Positions 53,973-63,999 of a stretch of 64,000 nt of DNA are shown here, piece by piece. The translations under genes and the position numbers were made by a program. The DNA is taken from NCBI GenBank assembly GCA_902782145.1, contig CACZLZ010000002.1, positions 1 to 64,000 of the forward strand, written 5' to 3'. Within the stretch, counting starts at the first letter, position 1; each line of letters begins with the position of its first letter. The notes under the pieces were generated by a model. It saw nothing but the letters and a program-made list of their open reading frames with translations, did no database searches and had not been told where the DNA came from. Source of the DNA: an uncultured Aeromonadales bacterium (GTDB lineage Bacteria; Pseudomonadota; Gammaproteobacteria; Enterobacterales; Succinivibrionaceae).

Positions 53973-55745
53973 ATGACACCGAACATCAGCACACTCTGGG
54001 CGGAAGCCCTGGTCAACGAATTCATCTGCCAGGGGATCCGGGACTTCTGCATTGCGCCGGGATCCCGCTCCGCCCCCCTGGCACTGGCCTGCGCCGAAGC
54101 CGAGGCTAAGGCCCAGACTAGTTCCGGGAACAGTTCTGTGAAGATCCGGCTCCACATTCACTTTGACGAGCGGGGACTGGCCTACTTTGCCCTGGGCCTC
54201 GCCCGATCATCAGGCCGCCCCGCGGCACTGATCACCACCTCCGGCACCGCCGTGGCCAACCTCCTGCCGGCAGTCACCGAGGCCCACCTGACCCGTGTGC
54301 CCCTGATCCTGCTGACCGCAGACCGGCCGCCGGAACTTATCGGCTGCGGGGCCAACCAGGCCATCCGGCAGAACGGGATCTTCCGGGACTTCACCGCCGG
54401 GGCCTGGGATATGCCGGTTCCAACCGAGGAAGTGCCCCTGCGCTATGTCCAGGAGACTGCCGCCCGGGCCGTGTCCACCGCCGTCACTGCATCCCTCCCG
54501 GTTCACCTCAACTGCCCCTTCCGGGAGCCCCTGTACCCTGACCAAGGGGATCCGGCAGGGGAAAACCAGCAGGCAGCCCTGGAGCGTGCCCTTCGGATCG
54601 CAGCCCCGGCGGTCCCCCGGTTTTCCGGAAAGCCGGCGCCCCAGGAGATCACCGGCGAGCCCCTGGAGCTCCTCTCCAGGTGTCGTCTGATCATTGCCGG
54701 CGCCCACACCACCCGGGAGGATGGACAGGCGCTGCTGTCCCTGGCAGAGCACCTGGGGGCCCTGATCATCCCCGATGTCCAGTCCCAGATCTGCCAGGAT
54801 CCCCGGGTGCTGGCCCACAGTGATCTGCTGGAAGAGGAGGATTTCAGGATCCTGCTGGAGCATGCGGGAACATTGCTGATCTCCGGGGGGCACCTGGTGT
54901 CCGGAAGCCTGCTCCGGCGCCTCAGATCCCTGGGCGGCGCCTGCCGGATCCTCCTGGCGGAAAGCCACGGGGATCTGCTGGATCCCGCCTTCACTGCCAG
55001 CGGGCTGCTGACTGCCGCTCCCGGGGATCTTGCCCGGGCAGCCGCCGCCCTCCCCCGGGGATCCCGCCCCGGGGAATACCTTGCGATCCTCCGGAAGACA
55101 GCTGCCCTGGAGCGGGCCGTCCAGGAGGAGCTCCAAGGCGCTGAGAGCTTCACGGAAGCCCATGCCATAAGGCAGATCAGTTCCAGCGCCACCGGACTCC
55201 TCTTTCTGGGCAACAGCCTGCCCATCCGGCTCTACGGCACCCTGGCCGGCCCCCGGGAAGATCCCGCCCCCCGGATCCTGGCCAGCCGGGGAGCCTCCGG
55301 GATTGACGGCGTCATCGCCGCTGCCGCCGGGGCGGCTGCGGACACCACCGCTCCCGCTACCCTGATCATCGGCGATCTGTCAGCACTGCACGATCTCAAC
55401 AGCCTGGCCCTGGCAAAAAGTTCAGGCCTCTGCGTGGTGATCATGAATGATCACGGCGGCAACATCTTCAGCATGCTCCACGGAGCATCAGCCTCCGTCC
55501 ACCTGCAGCGGTGTTTCCGGCTGGATCACCACCATGACTTCGCCCCGGCGGCAGCCATGTTCGGTCTGGAGTACCGGCTCATCACCAGTGCAGCTGAACT
55601 AAAGGCCGCCTACCCGCCCCGGGAACGGCGCGGCATGCTGCTGGAATGCCGGATCCCTGGCTGGGAAGGATCAGCATCAGTCATGGAGCGGATCCGGAAA
55701 CATGCAGGAGTTCTGATCTCCGGCATGAACTGCGGCCATTCCTAA
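53973..55745 (+). CDS. menD: SEPHCHC synthase
   Basis: Thiamine-diphosphate enzyme that joins 2-oxoglutarate to isochorismate. 590 residues (E. coli 556). N-terminal pyrimidine-binding domain: IAPGSRSAPLALA and HIHFDERGLAYFALGLA, with the catalytic Glu in DERG; ITTSGTAVANLLPAV follows. The diphosphate motif GDLSALHDLNS and IMNDHGGNIFSMLH lie near residue 466 onward. It follows menF by 84 bases and is the last men gene of the window; menA and the DHNA-CoA thioesterase gene are not present here. Confidence 0.95.
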   Translation: MTPNISTLWAEALVNEFICQGIRDFCIAPGSRSAPLALACAEAEAKAQTSSGNSSVKIRLHIHFDERGLAYFALGLARSSGRPAALITTSGTAVANLLPAVTEAHLTRVPLILLTADRPPELIGCGANQAIRQNGIFRDFTAGAWDMPVPTEEVPLRYVQETAARAVSTAVTASLPVHLNCPFREPLYPDQGDPAGENQQAALERALRIAAPAVPRFSGKPAPQEITGEPLELLSRCRLIIAGAHTTREDGQALLSLAEHLGALIIPDVQSQICQDPRVLAHSDLLEEEDFRILLEHAGTLLISGGHLVSGSLLRRLRSLGGACRILLAESHGDLLDPAFTASGLLTAAPGDLARAAAALPRGSRPGEYLAILRKTAALERAVQEELQGAESFTEAHAIRQISSSATGLLFLGNSLPIRLYGTLAGPREDPAPRILASRGASGIDGVIAAAAGAAADTTAPATLIIGDLSALHDLNSLALAKSSGLCVVIMNDHGGNIFSMLHGASASVHLQRCFRLDHHHDFAPAAAMFGLEYRLITSAAELKAAYPPRERRGMLLECRIPGWEGSASVMERIRKHAGVLISGMNCGHS

Positions 55746-56047
55746 CATGGATCCAAAACCGGATCCTGCTTCCGCAGAAAAACGCCCAGCAGGAGACAGC
55801 AGCCTCCGGGGATCCCGGTGACAGTCAGCGGACAGCACCACTGGCGCCCTCTCCCCAGATCCAGGAAACCACCCTGGTTCCGAAGTAAGCCGGCAGGGTG
55901 GATCATCCCGTGTTCCCGGATCTGAAAAAATCCTTGAATTGCCGGAAAAAGTCTCCATATAGAGTACTGATAGACCGTCGTAACAGTCACGAACAACCCC
56001 TACAAGACACCCTGGCATTCCCGGGATGCCGCAGACAAGAGCAGGAT

Positions 56048-59000
56048 ATGGCAGAAAACGAAAACAAGGATCTTCCGTCACCGGAGGAGGCCAGAACTGA
56101 GGATCAGACCCAGGAAAACGCAGCCGCCCAGGACAGCGGCCAGGGGGAGACCGGCACCCCGGCGGAGGACAGCCGGAAAGCAGAGCCGGAAAGACCCCAG
56201 CCCGGGACAGACAGCAGCAGCACCACAACGATCATGAAACTCCCTCCTGCGGTCTCCTGGGGCGAAGCCACCCTCAAGGAGGGACAGGTCAAAGAGATCC
56301 CGGCACCTGCAGGGGATACTCCCCAGGATCAGGATCCCGCGGGATCTGCCCCCGCAGATGGCACCCCCCAGGATCCTGCTGGATCCTCCCCCGCCTCTGC
56401 CCCTGATGCCGGTCAGGCTTCCGGAGATCAGGCTCCCGCACCTGAAGGCAGCCAGGGGGCGGAAAGCGGCGGCACATTGATCGTTCCGGGAATGGAGGAG
56501 GCGGAGATCACCACCGACGGGGATCAGGTCTTTGCCGAAATTGAGACCGTGCTTCCCGACTCCCAGGGGATCCGCCCCACCCAGGCTTTCATTGTCCCGG
56601 TGTACGGTCGCCCCTTCCTGCCGGGGCTCATCCTGCCCGGACAGGTGGCCGCCAAGCCCTGGAAGAAGACCTTCCAGATGGCCCTGAAATCCCCCAACAA
56701 GACCCTGGGTCTGTTCTGCGTCACCCCGGAGAACGACAGCCAGCAGCCCCTGGTGGTAGAAAACGAGGGCGAACTGCTCCAGAAACTGCCACTCACCGGT
56801 TGCCTTATCCGGATCATCCACGCCCGGATCAACGACAATGACGTGCAGTTCATCGCTGAGGGCGTGGCCCGGATCCGGGTCAGCCGCTACATCACCGGCG
56901 ACAAGCCCCCCTTCCTGGCGGAGATCACCTACCCCGAAACCACCAATGAGACCGGTGCCTCGGATGCGGACATCAAGGCCCATGCCATGACCGTGGTGAA
57001 CACCATCCGGGAGCTGCTACCCCTGAACCACCTGTATTCCGAGGAGTTGAAGCACTTCACCATGCGCTTCTCCCCCAACAAGCCGGCGGAGCTGGCCGAC
57101 GGGGCTGCCTCCATTACCACCGCCACCGGCCGTGAACTGCAGGAGGTGCTGGACTCCACGGATCTCCTCACCCGGCTGAAGAAGTGCAACGAGTTGCTGC
57201 TGAAGGAGCTGGAGCTGGCCAAGCTGCAGAACAACATCCGCAACAGCGTGGAGGAGAAGATCCAGAAGCGCCAGCGCACCTACTTCCTGCGGGAGCAGTT
57301 GAAGGTGATCCAGAAGGAGCTGGGATCCACTGAAGCCGAACTCATGGAGACCGACAACAAGGCCCTCACCGACTTCATGCTGAAACTGGAGCAGCGGTGT
57401 CTGAACCTGAAGATGCCCGATGCCGTGAAGGAGCGTTATCAGGAGGAACTGACCAAACTGAAGCTGATCAATCCCAGTTCCCCGGAATATGAGGTGGTGT
57501 GCTCCTATCTGGACTGGGTGACCCAGCTGCCCTGGGGGATCGAAAAAGAAGAGAACTTGGATCTGAAGCATGCCAAACAGGTGCTGGACGAGGATCATGA
57601 CGCCCTGGACGAGGTCCGGGACCGGATCCTGGAGTTCATCGCCCTGGGTCAGAAGAAGGGGTCGGCCAATGGCTCCATCCTGCTGCTGGTAGGACCGCCC
57701 GGCGTGGGCAAGACCTCCGTGGGCAAGTCCGTGGCCCGGGCCCTGGATCGGCCCTTCTACCGCTTCAGCGTAGGCGGCCTCCGGGATGTCAGCGAGATCA
57801 AGGGACACCGGCGCACCTACATCGGCGCCATGCCCGGCAAGCTGATCATGGCCCTGAAGCAGAGCAAGTGCATGAACCCGGTGATCATGCTGGACGAGGT
57901 GGACAAGATCTCCAACAGTCACATGGGCAACCCCTCCGCTGCGTTGTTGGAGGCCCTGGATCCGGAGCAGAACAAGAACTTCATGGATCACTACATCGAC
58001 ATGGATGTGGATCTGTCCAAGTGCCTGTTCATCTGCACCGCCAACACCACCGAGACCATTCCCTCGGCCCTGCTGGACCGCATGGACACCATTGAGCTTA
58101 GCGGCTACCTTGCCAGCGAGAAGCTGTCCATTGCCCGGCACCACCTTCTCCCCCGTCTGATGAAGGAGGCCCATCTTGAAGACAGCGAGCTGACCATTCC
58201 AGATGACACCATCAAGGCGGTGATCGAGGACTATGCCCGGGAGGCCGGGGTGCGCCACCTGGAGAAACTTCTGGCAAAAATCATCCGCAAGGTGGTGGTG
58301 AAACTGCTAGAGGATCCGGAGAAGAAAGCCATCACCGTGACCCGGGACGATCTGAAGGACTACCTGAAGAGCCCCCTGTTCAAACCGGATGATCAGCTCA
58401 AGGGGGTGGGCATTGCCACGGGCCTGGCCTGGACCTCCATGGGAGGTGCCACCATCCCGGTGGAGGCCATGTCCACCGGCAGCTCCGGCCCCGGGATCAG
58501 GCTGACCGGCTCCCTGGGAGACGTGATGAAGGAATCGGCGGAAATCGCCTACAGCTACATCACCGCCAGCATCGGAAGGTTCATGCCCGAGAAGAAGAAA
58601 TTCTTTGACAAGGCCAAGATCCATCTGCATGTGCCCGAGGGCGCCACCCCCAAGGACGGACCATCCGCCGGCATCACCATGGCCTCGGCCCTGTTGTCCC
58701 TGGCCATGGACAAGGCCCCTGAGCCCGGTTATGCCATGACGGGCGAACTGACCCTCACCGGACGGGTCCTGGCCATCGGCGGGATCCGGGAGAAGACTGT
58801 GGCAGCCAAAAGGCTGGGGATCAGCAAGATCATCTGCCCCAAGCAGAATGAGAATGACGTGAAGGATCTCCCTGAATTTGTCACCGAGAACATGGAATAC
58901 CGTTTTGTGGAAACCTTCGACGAGGTGGCAGCGATCCTCTTCCCGGAAAACAAACCTGCCAAAAACACATCCCGCCCGGGGGCAAAGAAGAGCCGGAACG

Positions 59001-59218
59001 GGAAAACCGCCAAGGTGTCCGCTGAAGCCGGTGCCGGGCCAACAGACGGCGTAACCTCCCCGGCAAAGGAGGAGAAGCCTGCCAAGTCCGCACGGATCCC
59101 GAAAAAGGAAAAGGCCCCCGCCATCAAGGATGGGGAACCAGAAAAGAAGCCTGCCGCCAGAAAGCGCAAAAAAGCGGCTTCTGAGACCGGGGAGACTGGG
59201 GAACAGGCCGGAGCCTGA
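56048..59218 (+). CDS. lon: Lon protease with long N- and C-terminal extensions
   Basis: ATP-dependent cytosolic protease degrading misfolded and regulatory proteins. 1056 residues from ATG 56048 (AGGA just upstream). Walker A GPPGVGKT is at 549-556, Walker B VIMLDEVDK follows, and the proteolytic Ser is at 873 in DGPSAGIT with Lys in IREKTVAAK. Relative to E. coli (Walker A at 356, Ser 679) about 190 residues are added at the N-terminus, an acidic Pro/Gln/Ala-rich stretch before the LonN domain. About 80 residues are added at the C-terminus, a Lys/Ala-rich tail (AARKRKKAA). The core is canonical. Confidence 0.94.
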   Translation: MAENENKDLPSPEEARTEDQTQENAAAQDSGQGETGTPAEDSRKAEPERPQPGTDSSSTTTIMKLPPAVSWGEATLKEGQVKEIPAPAGDTPQDQDPAGSAPADGTPQDPAGSSPASAPDAGQASGDQAPAPEGSQGAESGGTLIVPGMEEAEITTDGDQVFAEIETVLPDSQGIRPTQAFIVPVYGRPFLPGLILPGQVAAKPWKKTFQMALKSPNKTLGLFCVTPENDSQQPLVVENEGELLQKLPLTGCLIRIIHARINDNDVQFIAEGVARIRVSRYITGDKPPFLAEITYPETTNETGASDADIKAHAMTVVNTIRELLPLNHLYSEELKHFTMRFSPNKPAELADGAASITTATGRELQEVLDSTDLLTRLKKCNELLLKELELAKLQNNIRNSVEEKIQKRQRTYFLREQLKVIQKELGSTEAELMETDNKALTDFMLKLEQRCLNLKMPDAVKERYQEELTKLKLINPSSPEYEVVCSYLDWVTQLPWGIEKEENLDLKHAKQVLDEDHDALDEVRDRILEFIALGQKKGSANGSILLLVGPPGVGKTSVGKSVARALDRPFYRFSVGGLRDVSEIKGHRRTYIGAMPGKLIMALKQSKCMNPVIMLDEVDKISNSHMGNPSAALLEALDPEQNKNFMDHYIDMDVDLSKCLFICTANTTETIPSALLDRMDTIELSGYLASEKLSIARHHLLPRLMKEAHLEDSELTIPDDTIKAVIEDYAREAGVRHLEKLLAKIIRKVVVKLLEDPEKKAITVTRDDLKDYLKSPLFKPDDQLKGVGIATGLAWTSMGGATIPVEAMSTGSSGPGIRLTGSLGDVMKESAEIAYSYITASIGRFMPEKKKFFDKAKIHLHVPEGATPKDGPSAGITMASALLSLAMDKAPEPGYAMTGELTLTGRVLAIGGIREKTVAAKRLGISKIICPKQNENDVKDLPEFVTENMEYRFVETFDEVAAILFPENKPAKNTSRPGAKKSRNGKTAKVSAEAGAGPTDGVTSPAKEEKPAKSARIPKKEKAPAIKDGEPEKKPAARKRKKAASETGETGEQAGA

Positions 59219-59247
59219 GTACCGGTCCGATCCCGGTGAATCCAAGC

Positions 59248-59334
59248 CTCCGGTGCGGCTCCGCAGAAGCCCACCGGAGCTAAGGCACTGAATCTGTCAG
59301 AGAGGCAGATCCGGTGCCTCTTGCATTTCATTCT
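59248..59334 (+). terminator. Tandem hairpins downstream of lon
   Basis: CTCCGGTG/CACCGGAG (59248-59255 and 59272-59279) is followed by AGGCAC...GTGCCT (59283-59288 and 59314-59319) with an inner ATCTG/CAGAT pairing and a weak T-rich tail (CTTGCATTTCATTCT). Likely the end of the lon transcript. Confidence 0.55.
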
Positions 59335-59453
59335 GCCCCCACACACCCTCCACCTTCACCCTTCCCGCCCTCTGCCATGCACTGCCCTGCCGGTCACTTT
59401 CCCTGCCCAGACCTTCCCTTTGCCTCCAGTGACACGGACAGTTCCGGAGATCG

Positions 59454-62105
59454 TCAGTCAGCACCGGATCCTTTCCGGAACTGCGCTTCCCAGAACTCCC
59501 GGCTCCGGAACACCGGCAGGGACTCCCGGTAGCGCCGCCTCAGGGACGGCAGGCTCAGGGCCAGATGGAGGGACAGGATCAGAAAGCGCAGCAGGTTCCG
59601 GAAATAATCCCCGGAATTCCGCCGCAGCACCAGCACCGTCCGGGCATCCTCATTCAGCACAGTGATCTGACGCCGGCCAAAGGCCAGCGCCTGGGAAGGC
59701 GCCTTCCGCCGGGGGATCATGTCCCCGGGGGTTCCCCGGAGGAGCACCGGGGGCAGCAGGTGGCCATTGAAGGTCAGACGCCGGAGGATCCGGCCCCAGA
59801 AGCCCCGGGCATAACCCCGGCACTCCTGGAGAGCAACAGGCTTATGATCCTGAGGATCCCAGGGCACCATCTTCTCCCGGGCGCTGATCCGGGCGATCTC
59901 CCCGAGGATCCCCTCAGGCACCATGTTCTCCTGCCAGAACTCCGGTCCCCTGAGCACATGCTCCAGGGCAAGGCACACACAGGCAGCAGAGCCGTAATAA
60001 TATGAGTTGTTGTGCCGGAGGAAACTGCGCTTCAGGATCCGGAAAAGGGCACCGTAGGATGAGCTCAGGAAGGTCACTGTCAGATGGTGCACCAGGTGGC
60101 TCCGGATCACCAGGTAAGTCACCATGGCACTATCCTTGGACCGGAAATCCTGCTGCCAGGATGCCACCCCGTTCAGGGTGATGATCCTGAAGTTATTGGC
60201 ATAGGAAAAGTCGATGTCATCCCCCCGAACAAAAAAGGGAAAGGGCAGGTTCAGTGCATGCTCCAGGGGAAAGAGAAAATACCACCAGGCCCCGTAGATC
60301 CGCAGATCCGTCTCCTGCTCATTGGCATACAGAGCGGTGGGAGACCGCAGATCCAGATCCCGGTGCAGGGAATGGCACCCGCCGTCAAACCAGGCGCCAT
60401 TCTCCCACTGAAGGTGCCGGATCCCCTCATACAGCATGGCACCGCTGATGGCAGCGGCAGGATCCAGGGCATGATCGGCAAAGGCCATGCTCCGGTAAAT
60501 TGCTCCCGGCTCACAACTGGCGTCATCATCCATGAAAAGGCAGTGGGTGCAATCTCCCCGGTCCCGGAAATGCAGCATCCCCCTGGTGAAGCCTCCGGTG
60601 CCACCCAGGTTGGGACTGGGAATAAGCTCTGCCCCGGGCAGATCCCCGGGCTTCAGTGTCCGGCCATTGTCCACCACCGCCAGGCTGATCCGGTCCCGGA
60701 GATGGGGATGAACGTCCAGGTCCCGAGTGAGACGGCTTACCGCCGCCTTAACTGCCGCCTCCCGGCGGAAGGTGGTGATGACCAGGCCCAGGCGCACTTC
60801 CCTTAGGGGCGGATCCCGGGTGAGCCAGCCGCCGCCCCAGATCACTGTGCATGCCCCGGCCGGGACGGCAACCATGTCAGCAGGTGATACGTTAGCCACC
60901 CCAGCGGGTGAGACGGCATCAGGGAAAGATGAGAACGGTCCGGCAACTGGCGATGAGGACGATCCGACAGGGGAAGAAGGCGGCGGATCGGTCGCAGAAG
61001 ATGATGATATGACCGCCGCCGGAGACGGGGATAGTGCCAGAGTTTGGAACGGAGCCGCCGCAGATCCGGCCTGTTCCGGGAACGGGGACGGGGACGGCGG
61101 CAGCAGGCACACCCGGGACGGATCCCCGGACAGATCCCTGATCACCACCCCTATCAGGGCAAAATGCCAGGCCTCCGGCACCGGCAGCACAAAGATCCCC
61201 CGCTCCGGAGCCTGGATCAGGTGCCGGCTCACAAGAAACGTCTCCTCCCCGTACTGGCCGGCAAGACAGATCTCCGCCAGCCCCCGGATATCCACATACA
61301 CCCTGAGATCCCGGACATTGGTGTGGCGCCGCCACTTCATGGCGCTGAAGGCGTTGAAATAAGTCAGGAAGTCCGCCCGGACTCCCGGCCCCAGGCGGAT
61401 CTGCCCTTTCTCAGCAGCCGATCGGCCACCGGATCCGGCTTGAAGCCGGCAGTAGAGATCCGCCCCGGTGCCAGCACTGCCGGGATCCGGAAGGATGAAG
61501 GAATAAAGGACACTGCCCTCTGCGGGCAGAGACGCCGCTGCCTCCTCCCCAGAGCCTATCCCGGTCCCGCCCGGGAGACCGACCAGAGGCTCCGCCGCCA
61601 TGCAGGGAACCAGGATCTCTGCATCCGTCAGCGCCTGGAAAGTGAACTCCAGGCGCCCGCTCTCAAAGGGCGCCAGATCCAACTGCAGGGAAACCTCCCG
61701 GGGATCCCCAGTCAGATCGTCTCCCTCTCCGCCGGTGACGGTCTCCGCCAGGAGATGCCTGGTGCTGAGATCTCCGCCTCCTCCACCATCCCTGGTTGCA
61801 GCGCCGTCCCCGGCTGCGGCACGGTTTCCGGCAGCGGTAATGTTTCCAGTGGCGGGGTTCTTTCCGGCACAAGTGGCGGCCTCATCAGCACCGCCGGTGG
61901 AGCCCCCGGCACCATGCAGGATCACCGCCACCTGGATCCGCACCCGGCCCCGGCACAGGAGATCTGCACGCCAGGATCCGCCGGGGGCGATCCGGCGGAT
62001 GGCGGCCACAGAAGTGCATGTCAGGAGACTTGCGTCAGGAGGTGTGAAGCTCTCCCCCGGCCGGAGACGGCACAGGGTGATGCCATAGCGGTTCACAGTC
62101 AGCAT
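59454..62105 (-). CDS. GlfT2-like GT2 glycosyltransferase with low-complexity inserts
   Basis: 883 residues; ATG 62105 has AGAGGA upstream. The C-terminal half is a GT-A transferase of the galactofuranosyltransferase GlfT2 type: LGLVITTFRREAAVKAAV, SPNLGGTGGFTRGM, metal motif LFMDDDASCEPG and YGAWWYFLFPLEHALNLPFPFFVRGDDIDFSYAN. The N-terminal beta-sandwich region is split by a Gly/Ala/Thr-rich insert near residues 65-115, and a Pro/Ser/Ala-rich insert precedes the catalytic domain. Likely transfers galactofuranose or a similar sugar to a surface glycan at the membrane. Downstream of another GT2 gene on the same strand. Confidence 0.85.
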   Translation of the reverse strand: MLTVNRYGITLCRLRPGESFTPPDASLLTCTSVAAIRRIAPGGSWRADLLCRGRVRIQVAVILHGAGGSTGGADEAATCAGKNPATGNITAAGNRAAAGDGAATRDGGGGGDLSTRHLLAETVTGGEGDDLTGDPREVSLQLDLAPFESGRLEFTFQALTDAEILVPCMAAEPLVGLPGGTGIGSGEEAAASLPAEGSVLYSFILPDPGSAGTGADLYCRLQAGSGGRSAAEKGQIRLGPGVRADFLTYFNAFSAMKWRRHTNVRDLRVYVDIRGLAEICLAGQYGEETFLVSRHLIQAPERGIFVLPVPEAWHFALIGVVIRDLSGDPSRVCLLPPSPSPFPEQAGSAAAPFQTLALSPSPAAVISSSSATDPPPSSPVGSSSSPVAGPFSSFPDAVSPAGVANVSPADMVAVPAGACTVIWGGGWLTRDPPLREVRLGLVITTFRREAAVKAAVSRLTRDLDVHPHLRDRISLAVVDNGRTLKPGDLPGAELIPSPNLGGTGGFTRGMLHFRDRGDCTHCLFMDDDASCEPGAIYRSMAFADHALDPAAAISGAMLYEGIRHLQWENGAWFDGGCHSLHRDLDLRSPTALYANEQETDLRIYGAWWYFLFPLEHALNLPFPFFVRGDDIDFSYANNFRIITLNGVASWQQDFRSKDSAMVTYLVIRSHLVHHLTVTFLSSSYGALFRILKRSFLRHNNSYYYGSAACVCLALEHVLRGPEFWQENMVPEGILGEIARISAREKMVPWDPQDHKPVALQECRGYARGFWGRILRRLTFNGHLLPPVLLRGTPGDMIPRRKAPSQALAFGRRQITVLNEDARTVLVLRRNSGDYFRNLLRFLILSLHLALSLPSLRRRYRESLPVFRSREFWEAQFRKGSGAD

Positions 62106-62309
62106 ATCAGTCCTCTACCGCCGGGAAGCCGAAAGATCGGGAGATCCCCTTGGTTCCGAATGCAGATCCGGGATCGGCAACAACAGGGACAGGCAGTTCG
62201 GAAGCGGAAGAAGGGAAAAGGGAGGAGATCACCGGCGCTGTCAGACACCGCTCGGACAGACTGTTCCCGGCGTCGGCATTTCCCCGGGAAAATGCGGTCA
62301 GACGCACCC

Positions 62310-63278
62310 TCAGCCGGGACGGCGCCGCGCACCCCGGCGGAAGCGCCGGGCCTTCAGGGAAAAATAAGACCAGGAGAGTTTCTCCTTAAGAGTGGAGATA
62401 GGCGGGAACCTGCGCATGCAGCGGTTGTTCAAGAGGCGCCGCACCGCCCGCATGGCCATGTCCCGGTCGATTTCCGGATTGACACTGAGGATGGCTCTGT
62501 ACTGCTTCACCATGCGGTAGTTGAAGAAGGAGAAATCCTCAACCCCCTGCTCACAAAGCCACTTCTTCTCCTTCATCCAGTTCTGGAAGACCAGGCGGAG
62601 ACGCTCCGGTGCGCCTTTGATGGACTGCAGGGGATGGTTGACGTAGGAGTACTTCACATCGTCAATGACCAGGATCCGTGGCTTGGCATAATACAGCGAG
62701 ACCATGAAGGTCACATCCTGGTAGGAGGCTTTGGGGGTGTCACAGAACTGGATCCGGCTGCGGGTGATGAAGTCCCGGCGGTACATGCCGTTGAACACGG
62801 AGGTGTGGGATTTCCAGAAGCGGGGATGGGCGTCGGCCTCCAGGATCCGGTTGGTGATCTCAGGATCCCAGGAATAAAGGGACTCCCGGGTGTTGTCGGA
62901 GATCTTGAAGACGCCACGGTAACGCAGGAGATCCGCCTCAGGAAACTTCAGGGCATAGTCCATGAGGGTGGAGTAGAAGTCATCGGCGATAAGATCGTCA
63001 GGCTCGTAAATCGAGACATAGTCCCCGGAGGCGATCCTGAAGCCCAGGTTGCAGGCGTTGCCGTAACCCTGGTTCTCGGTGGTCACCAGGCGGAAGCGGC
63101 TGTCCTGGTCAATATTCTGCTCCTGGATGATCTCCATGGTGCGGTCGGTGGAACCGTCATTGATGAGCAGAAATTCCAACTCCTGACCGACACCGCAGAT
63201 CTGGCTCCGCAGACAGGCGACAGTCTTGGCAATGAATTTCTCCATGTTGTAGATCGGCACAACGACTGACACCAGCAC
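62310..63278 (-). CDS. GT2 family glycosyltransferase
   Basis: 322 residues from a GTG at 63278; GGGAG lies about 12 bases upstream. The GT-A fold is clear: VSVVVPIYNMEKFI, LLINDGSTDRTMEII, GYGNACNLGFRIASGDYVSI and the metal motif YEPDDLI. The C-terminus is basic (ARRFRRGARRRPG), perhaps for membrane contact. Such enzymes add sugars to capsule, O-antigen or other envelope glycans. It probably works with the GlfT2-like enzyme 204 bases downstream; donor and acceptor are unknown. Confidence 0.88.
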   Translation of the reverse strand: MLVSVVVPIYNMEKFIAKTVACLRSQICGVGQELEFLLINDGSTDRTMEIIQEQNIDQDSRFRLVTTENQGYGNACNLGFRIASGDYVSIYEPDDLIADDFYSTLMDYALKFPEADLLRYRGVFKISDNTRESLYSWDPEITNRILEADAHPRFWKSHTSVFNGMYRRDFITRSRIQFCDTPKASYQDVTFMVSLYYAKPRILVIDDVKYSYVNHPLQSIKGAPERLRLVFQNWMKEKKWLCEQGVEDFSFFNYRMVKQYRAILSVNPEIDRDMAMRAVRRLLNNRCMRRFPPISTLKEKLSWSYFSLKARRFRRGARRRPG

Positions 63279-63654
63279 TTTTCAGTCAGACTCCCGGGAT
63301 AAACCAAACCACACAAGCAGGCCGCCGCAGTCCGGAGAAGGAGAAACCGGAACAGCTGCAGTCCCTGATCCCCTGCCGCCCTGGGGCGGACCGGAGAAAA
63401 TGCTCCAGACAAAGAAAAAACAGCGCCACAGCATAATAGGTACCACGGCTTTGTCCAGCAACCGCGCAGATCATAGCAAAAAAAGGACTCAAATCACACA
63501 CTTTCGCCCCGGAACTGTCCCAGGCAGGGAGCCGGAATGCTCCAGCCTCACCGGCACACGGCAGATCCGGAAGATCCGGAAGATCTCGTAAGTCACTGCC
63601 CCACAGCACCTTACTGGCTGCATACAGGGCACCGCCGCCAAGATCCCAGCCGGA
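63279..63654. other. Intergenic region, no gene seen
   Basis: 376 bases between the S66 peptidase end and the GT2 start. Short direct repeats of ATCCGGAAG occur near 63566-63584. No promoter pair is clear. Confidence 0.4.
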
Positions 63655-63999
63655 CTACAGGCGGGGAAAACGGTAGGAGGAGATGACCGGACGGCAGTAT
63701 TTCCCCTGGACCACATACTCCGCCCCCAGGATGACACCCCGGGAACCGGGATCGTGCCCCACCTCCCCGGTGCTGAACACGGGCAGCGTCTCCGGCAGAA
63801 AATGCCGGATCAGATCCTCAAAGACATCATAGCCCCGTGACTCCAGTTCGGTGAAAGTTCCCAGGATCAGGCCGGAGATCCGGTCAAAAACACCCATGAG
63901 CCGCAGCTGAGCCAGATGGGAGGTCAGCAGCTCCGCCGATCCGTGAAACTGCTCCAGTAGCAGGATCCTCCCGTCCAGGGGCGGGAAGAAGGGGGTGCC
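63655..63999 (-). CDS. S66 LD-carboxypeptidase, C-terminal part
   Basis: Partial: the frame is open to the window edge and the start lies beyond 64000. The visible 114 residues read GTPFFPPLDGRILLLEQF, QLRLMGVFDRISGLILGTF and LPVFSTGEVGHDPG. This is the C-terminal beta-barrel of serine peptidase family S66 (LdcA/MccF type), with the catalytic His in VGHDPG. LdcA removes the terminal D-alanine from recycled tetrapeptides in the cytosol; MccF-type members instead inactivate microcin C. The N-terminal nucleophile is outside the window. Confidence 0.85.
   Translation of the reverse strand, partial: GTPFFPPLDGRILLLEQFHGSAELLTSHLAQLRLMGVFDRISGLILGTFTELESRGYDVFEDLIRHFLPETLPVFSTGEVGHDPGSRGVILGAEYVVQGKYCRPVISSYRFPRL

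Noticed and set aside
57017-58258. 413-codon minus-strand open frame over lon
   Set aside because: Antisense shadow of the conserved Lon ATPase core.
61044-63269. 741-codon plus-strand open frame over both glycosyltransferases
   Set aside because: Antisense to two genes with clear GT-A motifs and crosses their intergenic gap; no domain.
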